A stretch of DNA of 5,581 nucleotides from a bacterium (lineage in GTDB: Bacteria; Latescibacterota; Latescibacteria; Latescibacterales; Latescibacteraceae). Shown piece after piece: positions 1 to 5,405 of the stretch (position 1 is its first letter; the number at the start of each line of letters is the position of its first letter). A program made the position numbers and the translations under genes. Under the pieces are notes generated by a model, which saw only the letters and a list, made by a program, of their open reading frames with translations, did no database searches and was not told the DNA's origin. The stretch is taken from the NCBI GenBank assembly GCA_021372535.1, contig JAJFUH010000144.1, forward strand, positions 1-5,581, written 5' to 3'.

Positions 1-267
1 CCCGACAAACGTTCTGATTTCGTCGAGGAAGAATTCGTTGTTGTTATAAAGTACCGTATCGATGTTGCGGACTGTTATCCCGGCGACATCGGGGCTGAAT
101 CCGCTGATTTCACGGTCGAGTTCGGCGACCGGATCGTCCGCGAAACAGAGATCGAGAACACGGTATTCATGGGCCGACCGCTCCAGCGCACCCGCAAGAT
201 ATTCGAGAGCGAGCGGCGGAACGGGCGGCTTTTGGTAACGGTTGGTATTGATCAGGAGAATTTTCAT
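1..267 (-). CDS. B12-binding-domain radical SAM protein, N-terminal part (runs off left edge)
   Basis: Only the first 89 codons are in the window; the gene continues past position 1. The protein opens with a Rossmann-type beta strand (KILLINT, residues 2-8), then a proline-rich loop and helix (PPVPPLALEYLAGALE, 14-29), a second strand ending VLDLCF (37-42), and the strand/loop GITVRNID (63-70). This order and the 'G-[IV]-[ST]-V-R-N-x-D' signature are typical of the N-terminal cobalamin-binding domain of class B radical SAM enzymes, a family known for methylations and rearrangements using S-adenosylmethionine, a 4Fe-4S cluster and cobalamin. The catalytic CxxxCxxC motif would lie beyond the window, so the radical SAM half is inferred, not seen. 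The substrate is unknown. The start ATG (265-267) has only a weak GGAA-like ribosome binding site. It lies 96 bp after the beta-propeller gene, with a small tandem repeat between them, so co-transcription is possible but unproven. Confidence 0.8.
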   Translation of the reverse strand, partial: MKILLINTNRYQKPPVPPLALEYLAGALERSAHEYRVLDLCFADDPVAELDREISGFSPDVAGITVRNIDTVLYNNNEFFLDEIRTFVG

Positions 268-319
268 ACGTGTCGATTTCCGGTTTGTGGTTATAAAATT
301 GTTGAAAAAGGATATTTTC

Positions 320-349
320 CACGGATAAACACTGATTTACACTGATGAA
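320..349. repeat. Three imperfect 10-bp tandem units, likely dispersed intergenic repeat
   Basis: Three back-to-back 10-base units are visible: CACGGATAAA (320-329), CACTGATTTA (330-339) and CACTGATGAA (340-349). The core CAC[GT]GAT is kept in all three. From memory, strings of this kind (CACGGATnnA-type repeats) occur in gaps between genes of many environmental bacteria. It lies between the stop of the beta-propeller gene and the start of the radical SAM gene. I see no hairpin terminator in this gap, only T-rich sequence on the minus strand just after the stop codon. Role unknown. Confidence 0.6.
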
Positions 350-363
350 AAATAACAAAATTT

Positions 364-1866
364 CTATCGGAACCGTATCGAATACAAATCCGCGTCTTTC
401 ATAACAAATCGCAGGCGGATTTTTTTACCCGCAAGCGAACTCAGGTCGCCGCCGGTGTTCCAGAACACAATATACGACAGCGAGTCGCCGAATAACTCCG
501 GGCAGTCGTCGAGCGAAAATCCCTCGACCGGTCTGCCGCCCGCATCCTGTATCTCTATACGAACGCTTCCCGCCGCCGAGGTCGAAAAATTCATGAACAG
601 GTGCTTTCCGGTGAACGTGAACGGCTTCGTTACCAGTTCGCCCCCGCTCATGGGCGCCTGCACCGACACGAACCCGTCGATACGCAGCGTATACCGCCTC
701 AGCTTGCTGCTCGAACCTCTGAAGTATCCCTCGGAAGCGTAGATCGAAAGCTCGTCGGGCGCACCCTCGATGTCCGAGGCGGTTGTTACGATATGCCAGG
801 CGATGTAATTGTCGCCGTATGTCCATCCCTCCTTGAACCGAAGGCCGGGACGGACGAACGCTTCCTCCCGGCGGTGGAATGTTTTGCCGTCGCGGCTCGT
901 CATGAACAGTCCCTCGGTGACCACGGTGCCATAGCGGAGGGAAGAGAGTGAGCGTTTCTCACGCTCATCCGTCTCGGGCAGAGCTTTCATCTGCTGCGAC
1001 CAGCCGCGGTCCACATACCGGGTCGGAAATCCTATGAAAATGTGCGGTGCGCGGTAGTACGGCTTGACCTGATTCGTGTAGAGGGCTTCTTCCGGGGAGT
1101 CCGGATATTCGAGCCAGACCGGCTCGGTCCAGTTAACGAAATCTTTCGATGTAGAGGTCTTGATTCCGCGCACGCCGTTATTGAAATCCCGGACATAGGC
1201 ACGATACTCGCGACGTGTCGTGTCCCAGAATGCGAGGTTCTGCGTGTCGAACGGCAGACCGGTCATGATGGGCTTGTCCTGAATGAGCGACCAGTGAATA
1301 CCGTCCGGAGACTTGAATCCCAAAAGGGTATCGCTGCCGCCGTTGCCGACAGCTTTATAAAGGGCGTCCGGAGCGCATGACGGATTCGGGTCCCTGAACG
1401 GTGTGAAATCGTGGGAGCCGGGGCCTGTCCAGACAAGATTGTTGTGTTTCGAGCCATTAAATTCGAACAGGCCGAGATCGGGCTTCACCCATGTCTTGCC
1501 GTCGTGGCTTTCCGCATAAGCGGCAAGCACCGGATGCGGTATGGAAACGCCGTCCTCATTCACCGTGAGATTCCATGCCTTGTAGTACATGCGGTACAGG
1601 TCGCCGTCCTGAAAGATAGTATGATAGCCGCTGCCGCTTCCTTCCCAGGGTTCATCGTGTACCATTACAACCTCACGGGGAACCGGGCTGTGGAGGACCG
1701 TCCGGACGCCATTCATCGTATCGATGAGGTAGTCGTCCACAAACAGCTCGAGCCGCGATCCAATATCCCGTACCGCACCACCCGTATCATCCGCAGCCGC
1801 ATATATCGGGACTCCGGCAGCCGCTATGGCGGCAAGGGTATAAATCAAATACTTGAACAGTCTCAT
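364..1866 (-). CDS. Secreted five-bladed beta-propeller protein, glycosyl hydrolase family 32/43-like
   Basis: A complete 500-residue protein. Residues 1-25 form a Sec signal peptide (MRLFK, hydrophobic stretch, IYAAA before DD) with no lipobox cysteine, so it should be exported to the periplasm or outside. The mature start LFVDDYLID (41-49) is typical of a large group of Planctomycete, Lentisphaera and FCB proteins usually annotated as hypothetical or GH32-like. Blade motifs of the S-x-D-G-x-x-W type recur: SHDGKTW (120-126), SPDGIHW (186-192), SKDFVNW (240-246) and SRDGKTF (324-330). FRDP at 157-160 resembles the RDP motif of GH32/GH68 enzymes, whose Asp stabilises the transition state. A C-terminal beta-sandwich (about 395-500; LFMNFSTSAAGSVRIEIQD, then LRFVMKDADLYSIRFR) is also characteristic of this group. 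Substrate and even activity are unproven; I cannot assign a nucleophile or acid/base. The start is supported by GAGG ending 10 bases upstream of the ATG. A candidate promoter lies at 1917-1945. Confidence 0.82.
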   Translation of the reverse strand: MRLFKYLIYTLAAIAAAGVPIYAAADDTGGAVRDIGSRLELFVDDYLIDTMNGVRTVLHSPVPREVVMVHDEPWEGSGSGYHTIFQDGDLYRMYYKAWNLTVNEDGVSIPHPVLAAYAESHDGKTWVKPDLGLFEFNGSKHNNLVWTGPGSHDFTPFRDPNPSCAPDALYKAVGNGGSDTLLGFKSPDGIHWSLIQDKPIMTGLPFDTQNLAFWDTTRREYRAYVRDFNNGVRGIKTSTSKDFVNWTEPVWLEYPDSPEEALYTNQVKPYYRAPHIFIGFPTRYVDRGWSQQMKALPETDEREKRSLSSLRYGTVVTEGLFMTSRDGKTFHRREEAFVRPGLRFKEGWTYGDNYIAWHIVTTASDIEGAPDELSIYASEGYFRGSSSKLRRYTLRIDGFVSVQAPMSGGELVTKPFTFTGKHLFMNFSTSAAGSVRIEIQDAGGRPVEGFSLDDCPELFGDSLSYIVFWNTGGDLSSLAGKKIRLRFVMKDADLYSIRFR

Positions 1867-1916
1867 CGTATCATCCTCGTATGCGGATAACAGTCATACC
1901 CGGAAGTGAATCCCCG

Positions 1917-1945
1917 ATTAAACCGGGCAAGTACCCAAAAGTCCT
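1917..1945 (-). promoter_or_regulatory. Candidate promoter of the beta-propeller gene
   Basis: On the minus strand, AGGACT (1945-1940) is followed after 17 bases by TTTAAT (1922-1917), five of six matches to the -10 consensus TATAAT. The predicted transcript would start near 1910 and have a leader of about 45 bases. The -35 part is weak against TTGACA, but GGACTTTTG (1944-1936) is shared exactly, at the same distance from the -10, with the candidate promoter of the small gene at 5377-5405. The -35 element lies in a small inverted repeat (AGTCC 1940-1944 / GGACT 1951-1955), and CCCGG (1899-1903) / CCGGG (1923-1927) flank the -10. This is pattern matching without experimental support. Confidence 0.4.
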
Positions 1946-2050
1946 ATCCGGGACTCTCTTGAGCGGGATTTGCATGTGTTTGTAACTGACAACAATATGC
2001 TTTACAAGAATAAAGATTTTATCATGAAAAGCAATGAAATATTGGCGGAC

Positions 2051-2068
2051 AGAGTACAATTATACTCT
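2051..2068. promoter_or_regulatory. Palindrome overlapping a TATAAT hexamer
   Basis: AGAGTA (2051-2056) and TACTCT (2063-2068) are perfect 6-bp inverted arms around a 6-base centre. The minus strand reads TATAAT at 2064-2059, inside the palindrome, which would suit a distal promoter for the beta-propeller gene under repressor control. No good -35 box is found 16-18 bases upstream, and the distance to the gene start is over 190 bases, so the promoter reading is weak. It may simply be an AT-rich palindrome. Confidence 0.2.
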
Positions 2069-2129
2069 TTTACACATTTGTATGGCGGGAAAATTGGAAA
2101 GACTGAGTTTATGAAGTCACCTTTATATA

Positions 2130-2209
2130 ATAATCCGGGGCTGTCACAGCTGACCGTTCCACAGTTCGAATCGTTTCCTGACGGTTCCGCCGGACAGACC
2201 CCGGATTAT
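2130..2209. repeat. 80-bp imperfect inverted repeat / structured element after DUF3160
   Basis: The left arm (2130-2145, ATAATCCGGGGCTGTC) and the right arm (2193-2209, GACAGACCCCGGATTAT) are complementary over 16 base pairs with one extra A (2198) in the right arm. They enclose 47 bases that can pair further: ACCGT and ACGGT arms on the minus strand (2186-2182 with 2157-2153), then a short CAG/CTG closing around TTCGAA. The element begins 33 bases after the DUF3160 stop, where a transcription terminator would sit, but neither strand has a T-tract after the stem, so it is not a standard intrinsic terminator. It could be a dispersed REP-like element, an mRNA 3' stabilising structure or a small RNA. 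No target-site duplication is evident. Confidence 0.55.
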
Positions 2210-2241
2210 GAGATGATAACTATCCTGATTGAGCGGAAGAT

Positions 2242-4680
2242 TTATTTCAGATACACCGCTCTGATCGTGCCCGCATGAGTTCCCGTTATAAGACGGATGA
2301 AATACACACCGGAAGCGAGACCCCCCGGCGCCCATGTGAGCGTGTGACGGCCCGCGTTCAAACGGCTGTCGAGGAGAACCTCGACTTCCTGCCCGGAAAG
2401 ATTGTAGACAGCCACTTTCACCGTTTCATCCTTTTCAAGATCGAAGGTGATCAATGTTGAGGGATTGAACGGATTGGGCGTGTTCTGAAGGAGGTTGAAA
2501 TCAACCGGTGCAGGTTTTTCATCCACCGCGGTTACCATTCCCGGATTCCCATGGACGGAAAAGGTCTCCACTCCCGCTGAAGACGGGCCGTTCCTGAAGC
2601 TCTCGGTCCAGACCGGCATATCCTGCGCGCCCGAACTGCTCTGCATCTTCTGCCATTCCTCGTCGGTAAGCCTTCCCTCCGAGAGAGACCAGGTAAATTC
2701 ATGGTACGCGAAGAGCGCGCCCTTGGTCAGGGTGGGAACTCCCTCGACCGGTGCGATCACATATACGGTGAGCGGATGACCGACACCGACTTCGAGACAG
2801 GTATTGGTGTTCGGATCGGTGTGAACATCCGCTATAACCGCCAAGTACTTGTCGGCGTCGTTTTCGTACTGAGCAGAGAATTCCGGCGGAAATGTCACGA
2901 TGCTTTCTATTGCCCCGCCAAAATTGCAGATAAGAGCGTATTCATCAGGCGTCGGTGTGGTGTTCGTGAGCTCCTTGACCGAGATTTCCGTAAGGGCCGT
3001 CATGAGTTTCCGAAACTGATCGATACGGTCGGATATGAGATTGTCGTACAATCCCCTGTTATTGAGACCTGTCTTCATGTAACCTGCCAGCGACACGAGA
3101 CGGGCATATACCTCCGGGTTCGGCTCGACATATCCTCTGGCGAACGGCGGTACCGGGGGCTCAGCAGATACCTCGAGAGTTTCGCTCTGTTTCGCATACA
3201 GTATGGTATCGTGGCGGAGCTCCGCCCATGAGCCGAGAGCAGTGTTGAGGTCCTTGTCCACCCATGCGGGTGTCTGCATGAACGGCGGATACCCTTCTCC
3301 CTTGATATCGAGAAGCGGAAGCAGGGTGTAGAGCCAGTTATAATAGAGGTTCTGCGCCCATGTTTCGGGAGGACATCCGTGAAACTCTTTCCGCAGGGCT
3401 TCCATCTGGTCGATATATTTCGGATACTCGGTGTCTTTATAGACCGTGCGGAGAATATCGTAGGCACGTTCGCTGCCGAGGACAGCCATCACATCGAGTC
3501 CGCGCGGCATGAAACGGTTCCGGACGAATTCCTCGACGAGATGATCGAGGATGTACGAATCAGGGATAAACCGCTGGCCCATGAATCGCAGACCCTTGCC
3601 CGCTTTCACCGTAATCTTCGGATCGGGGAGGGTCAGCGCCTTTGCAATGAACATGTCGATTTTATCGTTATCGGCGAGTACATCGGGTGACTGGTCGAGG
3701 AAATCTTCTCCAAATACCTCCCGTGCGATTTCAATGTATGATCTGAATGTGATATCGTCGGTTTTTCCCACAAAGAATACGGTAGGTTCGTAGATACGTT
3801 CCCAGACTGCGGAAGCGGCCTCATTATCCACCGTGACGGTTTCGAGCATCCGGGATATGAGGAGCGCCTGACGGGCGGCATGACGGAGTCCTTCCTGCTT
3901 AGCATAAGGCAGGTTGAGGCTGAAGGTCATACGGCCGTACCACATCATCGCCCGGAAATACTCTTCGAATTCTGTTGTCCGGGTATAATGCCCGCGTGGT
4001 TTGTACTGGCTGTAATCCTCCACATAGGGATAATCCTCACGATACATGAGCGTCGAGGGCACATACCCGGAGGAACCTTCGTATATGGCGTTGATTTCCT
4101 TGATGGCGTTGGCGTCTATACTGCTCGCTTCCGGATGGAGGAGACCGAACGGAACGGAGAAATAGCTGATGTTATCGAGCGCCGCCTGCCTGATCTCCGG
4201 ATCGGCGGCCGATTCGTACATTTCCATGGAAGCTTTTCTCAACTCCATGGTCAGCCCGTCGAGATCGGCGAAAAAGAACCTGAGCTCGAGGATGCGGAGC
4301 ATGTAATCATAGAGGATATGGTAGGTATGAAGGCAGGCGTCCGTTGTGACGAATGCCGGGATGCCGTTGCTCTCGCATCCATTGTATACATCGTATATCT
4401 GACGGTAACGGCTCGCCTCGGCCACAAAACCGTTGACGGCAAGAAGGGCCTTAGCCTCCTTCGAGAGCGTAAAATCGGCGATGTTTGCTACCTCTGAAAG
4501 GTCGGACGATATCGTATAAGGTTTAACCGATGGTGTTACGGTGACCGTATATGGTTTATATACCGCAAAATCGGTTGTGACGTCACTAGTGATGGGAGGA
4601 AAAGACTCTCCCCGGAGCGGAGACACTGAAACGACTGTACAGAGCAGGGCAACGGCGGCGCTTATGCGGTTCATGTTCAT
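2242..4680 (-). CDS. Secreted DUF3160 protein with C-terminal T9SS sorting domain
   Basis: A complete 812-residue protein. Residues 1 to about 24 look like a Sec signal peptide (MNMNR, hydrophobic ISAAVALLCTVVSVSP); Cys14 is not in a proper lipobox. Residues about 60-700 match DUF3160, an uncharacterised, mostly helical family, through VTTDACLHTYHILYDYMLR (111-129), EDYSQYKPRGHYTR (221-234), AMMWYGRM (244-251), FMGQRFIPDSYILDH (366-380), SWAELRHDTILYAKQ (484-498), ADVHTD (617-622), EVGVGHPLTVYV (630-641) and FAYHEF (657-662). Many of these hold His, Asp and Glu, which would suit a metal-dependent enzyme, but that is inference. Residues about 730-812 form the beta-sandwich type A sorting domain (LQNTPNPFNPST at 731-742, GVYFIRL at 791-797) that directs cargo across the outer membrane through the type IX system, where it is usually cleaved. 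The ATG at 4680 has a strong AAGGGGG site 9 bases upstream; a second ATG two codons later is less well spaced. No partner gene is adjacent. Confidence 0.92.
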   Translation of the reverse strand: MNMNRISAAVALLCTVVSVSPLRGESFPPITSDVTTDFAVYKPYTVTVTPSVKPYTISSDLSEVANIADFTLSKEAKALLAVNGFVAEASRYRQIYDVYNGCESNGIPAFVTTDACLHTYHILYDYMLRILELRFFFADLDGLTMELRKASMEMYESAADPEIRQAALDNISYFSVPFGLLHPEASSIDANAIKEINAIYEGSSGYVPSTLMYREDYPYVEDYSQYKPRGHYTRTTEFEEYFRAMMWYGRMTFSLNLPYAKQEGLRHAARQALLISRMLETVTVDNEAASAVWERIYEPTVFFVGKTDDITFRSYIEIAREVFGEDFLDQSPDVLADNDKIDMFIAKALTLPDPKITVKAGKGLRFMGQRFIPDSYILDHLVEEFVRNRFMPRGLDVMAVLGSERAYDILRTVYKDTEYPKYIDQMEALRKEFHGCPPETWAQNLYYNWLYTLLPLLDIKGEGYPPFMQTPAWVDKDLNTALGSWAELRHDTILYAKQSETLEVSAEPPVPPFARGYVEPNPEVYARLVSLAGYMKTGLNNRGLYDNLISDRIDQFRKLMTALTEISVKELTNTTPTPDEYALICNFGGAIESIVTFPPEFSAQYENDADKYLAVIADVHTDPNTNTCLEVGVGHPLTVYVIAPVEGVPTLTKGALFAYHEFTWSLSEGRLTDEEWQKMQSSSGAQDMPVWTESFRNGPSSAGVETFSVHGNPGMVTAVDEKPAPVDFNLLQNTPNPFNPSTLITFDLEKDETVKVAVYNLSGQEVEVLLDSRLNAGRHTLTWAPGGLASGVYFIRLITGTHAGTIRAVYLK

Positions 4681-4857
4681 TTATTATTACCCCCTTCTAC
4701 ATGGTACGAGCGCATATACGTATTTTCCGTAATGATATTAAAAGCAACACTCATACCAAAAAACAGAATGACCGGTATAAAATGGCTATAATAAATAATA
4801 ACAATATCTTATTGAAGCATTCACGGGCGACTGATGCAAGGTGTGATCCGAAAATTC

Positions 4858-4871
4858 TTCGACATTTTTGT
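4858..4871. repeat. 14-bp direct repeat, copy 1 (TTCGACATTTTTGT)
   Basis: Identical to the sequence at 4947-4960, starting 89 bases apart. This copy is not followed by the CGGAA that lets copy 2 fold into a hairpin. It could be a paired protein-binding site or chance in AT-rich DNA, although 14 exact bases within 100 bp is unlikely to be pure chance. Confidence 0.5.
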
Positions 4872-4946
4872 ATGAAAACCGGCGGCAACCGAAGGTAATT
4901 CTCTGTGAAACATATTGTTATGACAATTTGACGGGGATTTTTCATA

Positions 4947-4965
4947 TTCGACATTTTTGTCGGAA
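4947..4965. repeat. Direct repeat copy 2 forming a small hairpin after the small gene
   Basis: TTCGACATTTTTGT (4947-4960) repeats 4858-4871 exactly. With the following CGGAA it folds on the minus strand as TTCCGACA / TGTCGAA around a four-A loop, with one bulged C. It lies 17 bases after the stop codon of the small gene, the right place for a terminator, but the stem is short and followed by ATATG rather than a T-tract. It is weak as an intrinsic terminator. Confidence 0.4.
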
Positions 4966-4981
4966 TCCATCAAAAACCCGG

Positions 4982-5353
4982 TCAGGCTTGAGAGGATGTT
5001 TTTTCATCGCAGTGAGGATTCCGCTTCCTGCGCTCCTGCTCCATGCGAAGCGCGAGCTCCTGCTCGGCGATTTCGATTTCACGGTCTATTTCAACGAGCA
5101 CCCGCGAAATACGGAGAACCCGTTCGTCGACAGATGGATCGATATCGTGCAGGGTAAGGCGATAGACAGTTCTGCCGAGGATAGTGAGGTGGCGGGTACG
5201 TTTTCTGCGGAGAATGGTGCGTTTCAGCTTTATATCGGCAAGACGTACTTCGGATACGATATATGTGGTGGCTGTGCTGATGGCACGGTCTATGACATGG
5301 GAGCTGAGCGCCCGCCCGGTAAGCCTGCCCATGATAATGAACATATTCGCCAT
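4982..5353 (-). CDS. Small arginine-rich protein of unknown function, 123 residues
   Basis: I do not recognise the family. The start chosen is the ATG at 5351-5353 because a strong AGGGGGG site ends 6 bases upstream; a frame extension to 5398 would place that site inside the gene. The sequence begins MANMFIIMGRLTGRALSS, too short for a clear membrane segment. Residues about 20-60 mix hydrophobic and basic stretches with a basic patch LRRKRTRH (about 48-55). Residues about 70-110 look like a charged helix or coiled coil, with VLVEIDREIEIAEQELALRMEQERRKR showing heptad-like hydrophobic spacing. By my count it has about 24 Lys/Arg and 17 Asp/Glu, hence a basic protein that might bind nucleic acid or sit at a membrane; this is inference. 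Codon choice (many GCC, CTC, ATC, CGC/CGT) resembles the neighbouring genes, which supports it over the competing plus-strand frame. It stands alone, 301 bp from DUF3160, with an inverted repeat over its promoter and ribosome binding site. Confidence 0.72.
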   Translation of the reverse strand: MANMFIIMGRLTGRALSSHVIDRAISTATTYIVSEVRLADIKLKRTILRRKRTRHLTILGRTVYRLTLHDIDPSVDERVLRISRVLVEIDREIEIAEQELALRMEQERRKRNPHCDEKTSSQA

Positions 5354-5361
5354 TCGTATCC

Positions 5362-5395
5362 CCCCTGTAGTGCTGAAATGTACGAAATACAGGGG
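5362..5395. promoter_or_regulatory. 8-bp perfect inverted repeat bracketing the -10 and covering the Shine-Dalgarno of the small gene
   Basis: CCCCTGTA (5362-5369) and TACAGGGG (5388-5395) are perfect inverted arms 18 bases apart. In the minus (gene) direction the first arm lies in the -35/-10 spacer of the candidate promoter, the -10 hexamer lies in the loop, and the second arm contains most of the ribosome binding site. If transcription starts near 5370, the RNA would contain only the second arm, so a DNA operator is the better reading. If a promoter further upstream is used, the RNA could fold and hide the ribosome binding site. Confidence 0.5.
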
Positions 5396-5405
5396 CAAAA
5401 GTCCA
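5377..5405 (-). promoter_or_regulatory. Candidate promoter of the small gene
   Basis: On the minus strand, TGGACT (5405-5400) is followed after 17 bases by TACATT (5382-5377), four of six matches to each consensus box. The spacing is ideal and the gene start is 24 bases downstream, giving a very short leader that still contains the AGGGGGG ribosome binding site. The stretch GGACTTTTG (5404-5396) is identical to that in the candidate promoter at 1917-1945, at the same distance from the -10. This shared arrangement is the main support. Confidence 0.4.

Larger units (their letters stand above)
1867..2241. other. 375-bp intergenic region between DUF3160 and the beta-propeller gene
   Basis: No convincing gene is present. 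Reading in the minus direction it holds, in order: a long imperfect inverted repeat right after the DUF3160 stop (2130-2209); a palindrome containing a TATAAT hexamer (2051-2068); an AT-rich stretch (about 1975-2060); then a GC-richer stretch with short CCGGG-type repeats, a candidate promoter (1917-1945) and the ribosome binding site. A plus-strand reading frame from 1970 to 2278 exists but has no ribosome binding site and runs into the antisense of DUF3160, so I do not call it. Confidence 0.7.
4681..4981. other. 301-bp AT-rich intergenic region upstream of DUF3160
   Basis: No gene is supported. It carries the DUF3160 ribosome binding site (minus strand AAGGGGG, 4696-4690), a 14-bp direct repeat (4858-4871 and 4947-4960), a palindrome ATTGT-N4-ACAAT (4914-4927) and an 8-bp palindrome ATACGTAT (4716-4723). 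The DUF3160 promoter is not clear. The best minus-strand pair I can find is TTCAAT (4818-4813), 17 bases, then TATTAT (4795-4790), which has a good -10 and a poor -35 and would give a leader of about 100 bases. No terminator with a T-tract is seen after the small gene. Confidence 0.6.

Noticed and set aside
2140-2190. tRNA-like T-loop (GTTCGAATC) inside the inverted repeat
   Set aside because: The flanking bases (CACAG and CGTTT) do not form the 5-bp T stem, and no D arm, anticodon arm or acceptor end can be placed. TTCGAA is simply a palindrome in the loop.
1970-2278. Plus-strand open frame of 102 codons across the 1867-2241 gap
   Set aside because: No ribosome binding site at either possible start, it runs over the long inverted repeat and into the antisense of the DUF3160 3' end, and shows no known motif.
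3880-4497. Plus-strand open frame of 205 codons inside DUF3160
   Set aside because: It lies entirely antisense to well-conserved DUF3160 motifs, has no ribosome binding site and no domain; a shadow caused by codon bias on the true strand.
4947-4965. Intrinsic terminator of the small gene
   Set aside because: The stem is only 7 bp with a bulge and is not followed by a T-tract on the minus strand, so it is kept only as a hairpin and repeat.
5354-5398. Fifteen-residue N-terminal extension of the small protein (start at 5398)
   Set aside because: It would place the AGGGGGG ribosome binding site and the candidate -10 box inside the gene, and the upstream ATG has no good ribosome binding site of its own.
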